From NCBI GenBank assembly GCA_002914845.1, contig JXTC01000302.1, positions 186,132 to 250,131 on the forward strand: a stretch of DNA of 64,000 bases. Reading direction: 5' to 3'. Both the position numbers and the translations under genes were made by a program. This document shows positions 1 through 10,117 of the stretch, one piece after another. The notes beneath the pieces were generated by a model. The model was not told the DNA's origin, did no database searches, and saw only the letters and a list, made by a program, of their open reading frames with translations. This stretch comes from Trema orientale (lineage: Eukaryota > Streptophyta > Magnoliopsida > Rosales > Cannabaceae). The first letter of the stretch is position 1; each line of letters opens with the position of its first letter.

Positions 1-351
1 AGTGGTAAATGAGTAATTTACCAGGGGTATAATGGTAAATATGTTACCGTCTACAAACGACAAAATTTTTTAAGTCATGGTAAATAAATCATATATCACC
101 TCTTAGTAGTGGTAAATGAATCATTTACCAGGGGTATAATGGTAAATATGCTACCGTCTACAAGCGACAAAAATTTTGAAGTCATGGTAAATAAATAATA
201 TACCACCTCTTAGTAGTAGTAAATGAGTAATTTACCAGGGGTATAATGGTAAATAAATTACCGTCTACAAACGATAAAATTTTTCAAGTCATGGTAAATA
301 AATCATATACCACCTCTTAATAATGATAAATGAGTCATTTACCAGGGGTAT
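1..351. repeat. 107-bp tandem repeat, about 3.3 copies
   Basis: Units begin at 1, 108, 215 and 322 (exact 107-bp spacing). Each carries the blocks TTTACCAGGGGTATAATGG, ACCGTCTACAA and ACCACCTCTTA with scattered substitutions. The array starts at the window edge, so its true length is unknown. TGGTAAAT recurs inside each unit and its inverse ATTTACCA is present, so each unit can form a short hairpin. There is no coding potential. Confidence 0.9.
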
Positions 352-885
352 TATGCTAAGCATAAATTATTACTATTAAAAAAGGGATATATTTGTTAAT
401 AAAATCAAAAAGGGATATCTACTCAACTATACCCTCAAAAGTGGGGTATTCCTGTACAAAGCCCTTTTTTTTAAGGTGTGGTACAGGCTTTATTAGAAAA
501 CAATTATTTTTTAAAAACTATTTAGAAAAATACTATTTTTTAGAATAATAACTAGTAACCGATAGCTAGTTTTCAGAAACTAATAACTAGTAACTAAAAG
601 TATTTATAAGTAGTATATAACTAGTCATTAGTAATCAATAACTATTTTCAGAAACTGAAAACTAGTAACTATTTTAAAAATAGTATTTTTTTATTTTTTT
701 TAAAAGGGATATTTTTTTATTAAAAATTGTACAAAAATTTAAAAAAAAGAAACCTGATTTCTGTATTTTTATAATTTTTTTAGTTCTTAGAAATGTTAGA
801 AACTTAAAGTTTATTGTGACAATATTTTCAAAAAAAAATTACTTAATTATAGCCCCACTAGTAGAAAATCCTGATTCCGTCACTG
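352..885. other. AT-rich spacer with ACTAGTAACT-type repeats
   Basis: No gene is seen. Between about 500 and 690 the motif ACTAGTAAC and variants recur in a (T/A)-rich setting with phrases such as TTTAGAAAAATACTATTTTT. Similar text occurs near 14.3-14.9 kb and 44.6-44.9 kb, so this looks like a remnant of a dispersed repeat family. Confidence 0.45.
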
Positions 886-1275
886 CTCAACTCAAAGAAC
901 GAACCTCCCCCTTTAAGCTTAAGCTTCCTCCTTCAGTTTTTTCTTTCTTCTCTCTTTTGATCGAACCCAAAAACTCAATCAAAGTCCCTTTTTTTAATAT
1001 CTCTATTTGTTACCAATACCAAAAACTCAAACCCACCTTTTATTTTTCTCAATATTATAGGTGCTCTTTTTTTTTTTTTTTGAGCCAACATTCATTCCTT
1101 TTACGCAAAACCCAGTTAGTATCTGTGTCGTTTCGATAATTTTTCCTATGAAACGAGGGTACTCAGAATCGCCATCCACCTCTCTTGGGCCACCACAGTC
1201 CAGATTCAAACACAACCCGGAAGGTAAATTCTGTGATACTACAGGGACAGTCCTTGTTTGGGTTTCTTTGTTTTA
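886..1275 (+). repeat. Duplicated 5' end of the cap methyltransferase gene
   Basis: This block is near-identical to 16444-16840. It carries the same 5' leader, the same ATG (1148 here, 16713 there), the same 25-codon first exon, the same GT donor (1224 here, 16789 there) and the first about 50 bases of intron 1. Homology starts at CTCAACTCAAAG and stops just before TTAGCAAGAATTCCT here versus TTTGATTCCTAG there. ATTCCT is shared at the break, which suggests microhomology at the junction. The block lacks the TATA-like sequence seen about 110 bases upstream of the homologous part of the intact gene. Confidence 0.9.
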
Positions 1276-3549
1276 GCAAGAATTCCTGGAAAAGTAGCAC
1301 CATGTAGACATGCTCCAGAGGAAGTGTACACTAAAATAAAAGATAACATGAAATGGCATCGTACTGGGAGGAAACAAAGACGAGCTGACCTTAAGGAAAC
1401 ATCATCATTTTATGCACATTCAGATTCTGAGGATGAAGAGGATGAGATAGAGGAAGCTGATTTGTATCATAGAAGCAGGGGAATATTTGATTGATAGTGA
1501 TGGAAAAGTAGGCAAAGATCGGAGAAAAACTTTTACGGGGATGTCTCCAACTACTCGTTCTGAACCATTATTAAAAAGGTCGAGACTTGATTCTGTTTTT
1601 ATGAATACATTTATGGGTCAGGCACCAGAGTGTTACAGGCAAGTAAAAGTTAAAACAGTGTCCAATAAAAAATCACAAAAGGAAGTTATTTCTGCTATTT
1701 GCAGGTTCTTCTACCATGCAGGCGTCCCTTTACAAGCAGCAAATTCTGTGTACTTCTATAAGATGTTGTAATTGGTTGGTCAAAATGGACGGGCCTCCTA
1801 GCCAACTAACATCTGGTCGATTTCTGCAGGAGAAAATTGCAAACCTTAAAAACTACCTAGTTGAGTACAAGGTTTCTTGGGCAATCACTGGTTGTTCTAT
1901 ATTGGCTGACAGTTGGAGAGACACAGGGTAGGACATTAATTAACTTTTTGTCTTCTGGTCCAAATGGTGTGTACTTTGTTTCTTGCTACTGAAGTAATGG
2001 AAGATTCTTTTAGTTTGTTTAAGCTACTTGATAAAGTGGTTGAAGAGATTGGTGAGGAAAATGTAATGCAGGTAATTTTCTTTGTTCTCAACTAATCCAT
2101 TTTAAAATAATGCCTTTTGCTCCTAAAATGTGACCTTTTCCAGTCTGTACAGGTTATAACTCGAAATACTCCAAGTTATAAAACTGCTGGAAAGATGCTT
2201 GAAGACAAGAGAAGAAATCTGTTCTGGACACCATGTGCAACTGATTGTATTGACCAGATGCTTGAAGATTTGTTTAAGATAAGATGTGTCGGGGAGTGCA
2301 TGGAGAAGGGGCAACAAATCACAAAGTTCATTTACAGCCAGATTTGGTTGTTAAATGTCATGAAAAATGAATTCAGTCAGGGGAGGGAACTTTTAAGGCC
2401 AGCTGTTACCCGTTGTGCCTCTAGCTTTGCAACCTTACGTAGTGTGTTGGAGCATGGGATTGAGCTCAGAAGAACGTTTCAATCCAGCAAATGGGTTTCA
2501 TCCCCATACTCCAAAGCAAATGATGGAAAAGAGGTTGAAAAGATTGTACTAAATACTTCATTTTGGAAGAAGGTGAATTTTGTTGTTAAATCAGTGGACC
2601 CTATATTGCAAGTGCTTCAAAAGGTTGATAGTGGTGATAGCTTGTCAATGCCTTCTATATACTATGAAATGAACAGGGCAAAGCTTGCTATTAAATCCAT
2701 TAATGGTGATGATGCAAGTAAGTATGGACCATTCTGGGATGTGGTAGAGAGTCACTGGAATTTGTTGTACTACCACCCTCTGTATATGGCTGCTCATTTC
2801 TTAAATCCATCGTACCGATACCAACCTGATTTTATGGCGGTAGGAGAAACAATGACTCATGTTGATTTCTCATTTATCTGGATTTCTTTTCAAACCTAAA
2901 TTTGACTCGTTTGAATTGCAGCACACAGAGGTTGTCCGTGGAGTGAATGAATGCATAGCTCGGCTGGAGCCAGACACTGCTAAAAGGGTATCTGCGTCCA
3001 TGCAGGTAGCTTTTCCATACTGCACTTGTACCTTCTTATGTTCCTAGAAGGTTTCTCGTTATTTTCTCCTTGCATCAGCTTTCAGACTATGACTCTGCAA
3101 AAGCTGATTTTGGAACTGAATTGGCCATTAGTACAAGAACAGAGCTCTATCCAGGTAATAGCATGCATTTTCTGTGTTACTTGTTTGAAAATTCAGCTGG
3201 TAGAAAGGCTTGCATATGTGTTTCCCGTAGTGATCAGAGATCTTTTTGTTTGGCTAACATATTAGCTGCTTGGTGGCAACAACATGGGATAAGTTGCTTA
3301 GAGCTGCAACGGATAGCTGTACGAATTCTAAGTCAGACCTGCTCTACTTTTGGGTGTGAGCATAATTGGAGTGTCTTTGATCAAATATACAGACAGAGAT
3401 CCAACCGTTTAGCTCAGAAAAGATTGGAAGAACTTATCTATGTCCACTACAACCTGCGACTCAGGGAACGCCAATTAAGAAAAAGGTCAAATAGCTCCAC
3501 CTCACTTGACAGTGTACTGCTAGAACGGTTGATGGATGAGGATTGGTGA
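1148..3549 (+). pseudogene. Chimeric, decayed hAT-derived gene (DUF659 / hAT dimerisation) with cap-methyltransferase exon 1
   Basis: Exon 1 (1148-1223) is the duplicated cap-methyltransferase exon. If the 53-base GT-AG stretch 1224-1276 is spliced, it joins in frame to the body of a plant hAT-derived protein starting RIPGKVAPC. The body shows the end of a BED finger region without its first Cys pair, an acidic patch, a DUF659-like core (for example WAITGCSILADSWRDT) and a C-terminal hAT dimerisation region (GCEHNWSVFDQI, RLAQKRLEELIYVHYN). Introns are retained at about 2072-2143, 2840-2921, 3006-3078 and 3155-3265, so this is a DNA-level copy and not a retrocopy. Breaks include a frameshift near 1476-1487, an in-frame TAA at 1769, a frameshift near 1783, a short deletion with frameshift near 1927, and lost codons near 1984. 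The C-terminal half is much better preserved than the N-terminal half. A functional protein is unlikely. Family recognition is firm; splicing of the 53-nt intron is inference. Confidence 0.85.
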
Positions 3550-3901
3550 AGACGACAAAAAAAAAGGCGCTAAAAGATGAGATAATTAAGCCTTTTAACT
3601 TTAAAGGGATGGTTTGGCACAAATCGAAATAAAGAGCTTCCAATAATCATTTTTGTCTATTGAATGCTAAACGGTCTTTCCCTTAAAGATCCTTTGCATT
3701 ACTTGAAATGATCAAAAGAATGTCTCACCATGTTTATTACGGGGCAAAAATATCATATTATGACAAGATGTTGTCAAGTCTATTGCCTAAAAGTAAAAAA
3801 AAAAAGGCCTTATTCCCCTCCAAAAAGAAAAAATATGCCTTATTGCGTACAAACACCCATTAGCATTTTATCATACGTAATTTCTGATGAAGTAAGTAAA
3901 G
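3550..3901 (+). other. Spacer or insertion splitting the hAT-derived gene from its acidic tail
   Basis: In relatives of this family the dimerisation domain runs on to an acidic C-terminal tail. Here a TGA (3547-3549) and about 350 bases of A-rich, non-homologous sequence intervene. No GT-AG pair tested keeps the frame between TGATGAGGATTG and the downstream open frame, so an insertion is more likely than an intron. Confidence 0.4.
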
Positions 3902-4152
3902 AATTCATGTTTACGTTTCTTTTGAAGAAAATCCTCTGTAATGAAATGGAACTGGCTAGTGCGTACGAGGACGAGACAATCGATTATGAAGGTGGAACTG
4001 TAGAGAAGGAGGGATGCGTCGAATTAGTCACTTCAATGGACGCAAGTGTCAATGCTGCTAATGCTGGTGCCGGATCTGAGGACGACAATGATGATAACGA
4101 TGAGGATGGTGATGGTGAAGTAAACTATTCTGATGATGACTTGAGTGACTAA
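3902..4152 (+). pseudogene. Acidic C-terminal remnant of the hAT-derived gene
   Basis: An open frame ends in ANAGAGSEDDNDDNDEDGDG, then a few residues and DDDLSD before the stop at 4150-4152. An Ala-Asn-Ala-Gly motif followed by an Asp run and DDDLSD is what I recall at the C-terminus of this plant hAT-derived family. It directly follows the dimerisation domain on the same strand and is therefore read as the displaced tail. It might also be part of a longer open frame from 3730, but residues before about 3930 look non-coding. Confidence 0.55.
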
Positions 4153-4736
4153 TTAATTCAAATGTAAATCTTAATTAGCATAGCTTGACCATTGATGAAT
4201 CTAGTGAAGCATCTATTATCATCAAAAAGTTTTTAAGGTGTTCAACGGGTAAGTCAATGAGGAAATTATGATTAACCTAACGAATAGTTCAACTGAAGCA
4301 TTTAATTCTCTAAAGATCAACCAAAATATAAGTATTTTAAGATCAACCAAAATATAAGTATTTTACGTTCCATAATTGAAGATAAATTTAGGGTCAAAGA
4401 AATAACCTCTAGACCAAAAAAAAAGTTATGAAAATGACATACAGCATACAGAAAAGTAATGTCGTTTCTACTTTTAAACGATTGAACCATCTTTTAAGAC
4501 TATTAATTTAAGGACTAAAGAACTTACATCATAGAAGGGGGCGGATACAGCAACTAAAACAGCCTAATTTGTAATTTTTGGCATACAAACAAGAATGATT
4601 TTAGAAACAGATACAAAAATAAAGAGGAAAAGAGAAAACTTCATATAAAAGAAATTAAAGGATCCCTCAGGGAACAATGAAAGTTAAGTAAGAGTACTGA
4701 TACATCAAATTTAGAAAAATGGGTATGCCTCTAAAT
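4153..4736. other. Spacer; probable 3' UTR of the minus-strand F-box gene
   Basis: AT-rich, with no open frame of note. A short direct repeat (AGATCAACCAAAATATAAGTATTTTA) occurs twice around 4312-4362. The part next to 4737 is probably 3' untranslated sequence of the neighbouring minus-strand gene. Confidence 0.4.
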
Positions 4737-7111
4737 TTAACTAGATGGAAGTTCAGCAATTTGGGTAGGCCAGGATGGATGTATAAGGGTTAAGGACAAT
4801 GAGTCTGCCTCTGGATCAATTTCCAACTCGTCAGGATATTTGCCTACTTTTTCGTACTTCTTCTCAGAAATTTCATATCGGCATACATTATTGCCACATA
4901 ATAAAAAGACAACATTGGTATTGTTTGGATGAAAAGAAAGCACGAACATCTTTCGCTCCGAGCTATTCAACTTAAGATTGTATACAAGATCCCATGACGG
5001 AGATTCACCTTCCCAATTTTTCAATTCCCACACTTTGAAAACAAAGTAGGACTGTACCTTGGACAACTGTGACAGTCGCAACTGCCCCTTGACTACTCCA
5101 AGGCAAACTTTCCCTTCAGTAGACCGCTGTGTATTCTTAAAGCACACAACAGGCAAGTTGATGAAACGACACTGTTTTGTATGAATATCGTTGAACGGAT
5201 CAAAAGCAACAATTCCTTTAAGTGGATAGCCTTCTAGCCAATACAAAACTCCATTGCTTGCAACGACCTTGATATCAAGATTTGATTCAATCCCCCAATG
5301 CCGCAATGAGATGATTGACTCACTCCATTGACCAATCTCAGAACAAAATACTACTGCAACAAATTCGTTATACCTACCGCGAACCAGATCTGACCTGGAT
5401 ATTGCACGACCAATCAACACCACCCTATATCGGGCATTGGTGGTACATCCAAGCTGTTTGTTGCAAATGGTGGGCTCACGTACTAATCCATACCCACGGA
5501 TGCGGGAGGGCAGGGAAACCTTAGGGAGTGCAAGCCACTGCTTGGTTAATGGATTGCAGATATAGTTGTCTGTCGCTCCACTAATTGGAGCATGTTCTAT
5601 GCTTGTCACCACCACCAAGTCGTCGAACGATGCTAACATGGCCACAGGGCAAGGCAGAAAATTGAAGTAGTTAGATGGCATTTTTCCATGGAGAATCTTT
5701 GATTTCTCGGAAAATACTTGGCAGAAGGGGTCAAAGTATTGAGACTCATGTTCATCATCATTGTCAAAATATAGATTGTGTCTCCGAAATAATATCGTAA
5801 ATGGTCGTAAAGAATAATAATCATCAGAAAATGGCTGGCAATGATCATGAATATGAATGAAGTCCTGGACAAATGCAGAGTTAGAAATTATAGAAGACCA
5901 ACGCTTGCAGACGGAGCTATATTGCACTGCAGATCGACAATCAGGGAATCGAACAAATATTTCGTACAATAACTCGTCATGAACATTGTTTAAGAATTTA
6001 GATACTGCAAGCAACAATATAAAGAGGTTTAGTTATAATGAAAACCACAAAAGAACTTGTCATAAGAACATATTTACTGCCTCAGTCCAAGAAGGAATTT
6101 GCATGTAGGAATATATAATTCTTCTAATTCTAGACTCCAAAGGATGTAAACCCAACAAAACATCACCTCCTAGGGTCCTAAAGAGACAGTAAAAGTAAAC
6201 GCTAGATATGGAAAACATACACTAACTTGCAATAGGATGCACGCACAACTCCTAGGTAGACATCACATCCTAGTCTCCTGTGTGAACAATCTTTTGCAAT
6301 GGGAACTAGAATAATAATAAGATTACATGAAAAGATGCAAAGAGGCCAGTGGACCTAACAGAAAAATCACCTCCTAGGCTCCTCAAGTAAAGTAGCATTA
6401 GGTAAAAAGGTAAGCAGCACACGTTCAGTTTGAGTTGCTTAAGTTCATGCTTGCACATCGTCCGTCGTACTAAAAAAACGCTACATGCAGGTCCAAATAC
6501 AACAGTGCAGAAGATAATAACCAAAGACTAACATATTTGTGGTTTCTCCGTGAGAATGTTTGTCTCCTAGAAGACTCCAAAAAATTAACTTGGGTTGGGT
6601 TGGACATTGTTCGACCCATTTTATTCAAGTCACATTCAAACAGCACACTTAAAAGAAAACCATTCTAGGTCCAAATTCGACAGCGTGTAATAATCAAAGA
6701 TCTATGAACAAGATTAACTGTTGTACTGTCTGAGGAGAAAAGATTGGAAACGCATACTCACATCGATTATTTCCTTCGGTTGTGTCATCTGTGGGAAGAA
6801 TACGCTCACGGTTTCCACAGCGGTGTACAGAGACAACGTCTCCAATCCTAACCCTTAAATCGTTCATCACAGACTTGCTCAGCCTTATCTTTGGTTCATC
6901 ATCATCATCGCAGCATGTATCATCATAAGCAATTGCAATAGAGACTGCCTGTCTACTCCTCTTTCCCTTAACACACAAGGATAAGCTAATCAATGCACAG
7001 AGATCATGATTACGATAATTAAACTAGTAATTTGTCCCTGCTTTTGATCCCAAACATGTACAAAGAGTAATGAAATTTCCATGGACCCAAGTATGTTTAC
7101 AACATTTATTA

Positions 7112-7143
<32 letters not shown>

Positions 7144-7530
7144 ATCTACCCCCTAAAAATAAATAAATAAATAAATAAATCAAACAACAGAATTGAATTG
7201 AAGATGAAACCTTAATCAAGACGGGATCGCCGTAGGAAAGGTGGAGTTTGCCCATGGTATCAGGGGGAAGCGAGGCCACAGCGTTGTCATCACCGATAGC
7301 TTCATCCACAATAAGCCGATTGGGGGCCTTCTCCCGCTCCACACTAATCGCGGTGCTGAAATTCCTCTTCCTACCCCTGCGGCAGCACATTATTATTATT
7401 ATAATAATTAACTTCAGAAAAAGACAATTACACCACTAAGTAAAAGCGAATAACTTTTTAAGGGAAGAAAACGGGATCTGATAGCTTACGATCCTAGTTT
7501 TGAGGATTCAGCTTGATTGGATTTGGACAT
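4737..7530 (-). CDS. Predicted CDC48 N-domain / F-box fusion protein, 4 exons, 559 aa
   Basis: Exons on the minus strand are 7530-7490, 7376-7211, 6966-6762 and 6004-4737; they sum to 1680 nt with no stop or frameshift. Every junction is GT-AG and phase-matched (2, 0, 1). Residues 1-137 match the start of plant CDC48: [11 protein letters not shown], then [46 protein letters not shown] and [10 protein letters not shown]. This is the first (double-psi barrel) half of the p97/CDC48 N-domain. It lacks the second half and both ATPase rings. Exon 4 begins at the F-box ([19 protein letters not shown], about 142-185) and continues with an F-box-associated propeller-like region ([27 protein letters not shown]). 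The F-box exon has no ATG upstream of the F-box before an in-frame stop, so an upstream exon is required. The expected role is an SCF substrate receptor whose N-terminus may bind CDC48-type partners (inference). Differences from CDC48: about five residues missing before ILPTDD and an extra acidic DDDD before EPKI. Alternative: two neighbouring gene fragments that are never spliced together. Confidence 0.75.
7110..7182. repeat. Microsatellites (AAT)n and (AAAT)n
   Basis: An (AAT)n run at about 7112-7141 and an (AAAT)n run at about 7158-7182 both lie in intron 2 of the CDC48N/F-box gene. Further TAT/AAT runs flank 7390-7410 in intron 1. Confidence 0.85.
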
Positions 7531-7672
7531 ACTGAGGACTCAGCTTTTCTATTAGGGTTAAAAAAAAAATTAAAAAAGAAAAAAGAAAATTGCCAAAGGA
7601 TTTCAGAGAAGCTGAAGAGTACATTCAGAATAGAGAGAATACGAATAATATGGATATATATATATATATATA

Positions 7673-7680
7673 TATTTATA
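7673..7680 (-). promoter_or_regulatory. TATA box candidate for the CDC48N/F-box gene
   Basis: On the minus strand TATAAATA is followed by a TA run, about 143 bases upstream of the chosen ATG at 7530. It sits downstream of a locally GC-richer block (7690-7755). The spacing allows a leader of roughly 110 bases. Confidence 0.4.
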
Positions 7681-7759
7681 AGAGGAAGTGATGGTTGGTG
7701 GGCAGGAGAGTCCGAGACCGAGAGCCGAGAGGATGGCGCTCTTGGGACCGGCAATCAGC

Positions 7760-7822
7760 CGAATTAAAGCCCAATATAAAAATAAGTAATATGTATGGTT
7801 CCCCAGGGCAATAGTTTTTCTT

Positions 7823-7860
<38 letters not shown>

Positions 7861-9950
7861 TATAGGTATTTTTTTTAACCGTTCTTTATCTGTTATCGTA
7901 ATTTAATCATTATTTGAGTAATTACATTAAAAATAGTAAAAATAAATATATATATTATTTAATAAAAAATTTTTAGCATGATAGGTCTCTATATTTTTCG
8001 TGATTATAAAATGGTCCTGAATTATTATTTTTAGTAATTAAGTTCCTGAGTTTTAAAAATTTTGACAATTAAGTTCTTTTCATGAGTAATTGTTAAAATA
8101 TTGGATGAAATTAAGCATTTTCAAGTCACATGCAAGCTTTTTAAATGTCAAAATCAATATTTTACTGATATTAGTTAGAATTAGAAAGAAAATAACTAAA
8201 AATTAACAATATTTAATAACATAATATAAAAAAATAAAAATTCTTAAAAATTTAAAATTTCTCTTAAAATTTCTTTCTAATCCCTTCTAAGCTAATTAAT
8301 GTTAGTGAAATACCAATTTATTTCACTTAAACATATTCAATTTCATAAAATTTTTAACATTAACAAACAAAAAGTACTTAATTATCAAAGTTTTTAAAAC
8401 TTAAGTACTTAATTGCCAAAAAATTAACTTAGAGACCATTTCGCCAATCTGTGAATAACATAAGGACTAAACATGTCAAAAACCCTTACCCTAAAGGAGA
8501 CATATTATCATTGCATTATCATTGCAATTTTGTCTTGTATCTATAAACAAGTTTTACATGAAGTATGATTTAATGTTTTAGTGTCAAGAATCAAAAATAA
8601 AATTTATTTTACATCTGGATAATAATAGTTTGCGTACACATTAATTCAGCATAATTCTGCTAAGTACCAACAAGTTTGCCAATGCCAAATAAAAAGTGCC
8701 ACAAATTTGGATATTTATTCTTTAATATTCTCTTTGCTATTATAAAAATTTAAATACGAGCGTACTTCAAATATATTTTTACTTTTCTAAGGTGGGCTTC
8801 TTAATTTCGATATAGAAGTTTTTCTCTCATATAATAGCAGTATAATACAATAATCATATATGTATAAGACATACCTAGCTAGCATGGACAGTTATAATGT
8901 TTTGCTTTTACAGATATGTACTTTTAACTTATCATTTATAGATTTTTAAAACTCACTCATTTATATTATTGTATGCAAAAAGAAAAAGAAAGAAAATGCC
9001 ACCGCTTTCAAACAGTGTTATTAATAGTGTTAAAGATTCTACCTCTTTTCCTATCTTTTTAATATTAAATGATATAATATTTGATTTATCATCACATAAT
9101 TAGTAAATATTTGATTAAATCTGTTAATAGTAACTTTAATTAACTAATTGAATGATAACAAGTCTTATGTCACATTACTGTGAGCAAGCTTACTGGGCTT
9201 GAAAATTCTGCTTGGTTGATTTTCATGTTCCCTAAATATGCATAGTTTTTTTTCTTTTTCAAATTTCGGTCGTCTTGGATAACAATGTTTAAGAAAAAAT
9301 GAGTCTTCTACTGAAATTCTTGAGTTGCTATATTTTTGGCTTGAATGCTAGAATCAATGCAATAACTTCTATATACCAGGAAAGAGAGTTCTAGCGATTT
9401 TTCTTGCAAGTTCAACATTGCATTTTCATTGGAATTGCATATTAGATCTCTTATGCTAAGTATTTGTCCCTTGATATTTAAGATTGCATCATTCAGTTTG
9501 TATTGAAAACAAAGAGGAAAAAAGAAATTCACAAACCGAAAGAAAAAGAAAGAAAATATGTAACCCTTCAGTTACAAACTCAATTCAAACATATTTATGT
9601 ATTTGTTTTTTTATTAATTAAAAAAAAATTATCTAGAGTGGGAATTGAGAAATTTATTCTAATTTATGAAAACCTATGAAATAAATTGAGCATTTTGCCA
9701 AAATCTAGTAGGTTATTTTGTTTTCACCCCTTTCATTTTTATGGCATTTGTAAGTAGACAGTGGTAGTTCTTAAAAAGCTGAGATGTAATTACTGTAAAG
9801 TCTTTGTTCAATTGCCCTTTATTATCCCAACCTTTTGTAAGGTTCAAAAATTATTTTATCATTACTTTTTTTTTAACCAAAAAAAATGCAAAATGAAATC
9901 GATGTAGAAAGAAATCAACAAATATGGTAATATTAGGATTAAAGAACCTA
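7760..9950. other. Gene-free AT-rich spacer with an inverted-repeat element
   Basis: A poly(T) run lies at about 7827-7855. From about 7980 to 8475 the two ends are imperfect inverted repeats: GGTCTCTATATTTTTCGTGA and AATTAAGTTCCTGAGTTTTAAAAA on the left, and their reverse-complement counterparts near 8390-8465. This indicates a decayed MITE of about 0.5 kb. The rest is AT-rich with no convincing gene; a 74-codon frame at 9308-9532 (-) has no recognisable family. Confidence 0.5.
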
Positions 9951-9954
9951 ATGA

Positions 9955-10117
9955 ATATTCAAAAGAAATGATTTCTTCATTATTGAATAATCTGTACATA
10001 GAGTGTGTTTAAATACAGAGGCTATGAATAATAGAATGCTTAACTATATACAAGTGTCTAACTTATTATTTACATACATAACAAACTCTAACTAACAAAC
10101 AAGCTTATTTCTTGACA
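9955..10117 (-). mobile_element. Partial 3' LTR of a Copia element
   Basis: Immediately 3' of the RNase H frame on the minus strand, a purine tract (TTTGAGGGG) ends at 10118. It is followed by a TG start (TGTCAAGAAATAAGC). The stretch then contains the phrase CTCTGTATTTAAACACA and ends near ATTATTCAATAATGAAGAAATC, typical of plant Copia LTR text. The far boundary and a second LTR were not found. Confidence 0.55.

Noticed and set aside
1..351. CRISPR-like repeat-spacer array
   Set aside because: The 107-bp units are contiguous and similar along their whole length, with no variable spacers, and the genome is a plant nuclear one.
4737..6017. Stand-alone single-exon F-box gene
   Set aside because: There is no ATG between the upstream in-frame stop and the F-box; the frame is entered through a CAG acceptor at 6005, so a multi-exon model is preferred.
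6694..7390. Separate short CDC48 pseudogene unrelated to the F-box gene
   Set aside because: Exon 3 ends in a good GTGAGT donor in the phase required by the F-box exon, with no stop before it; kept as the alternative, not the main call.
9308..9532. Minus-strand 74-codon frame
   Set aside because: No recognisable family, no neighbouring exons with matching phase; possibly a LINE linker but unsupported.
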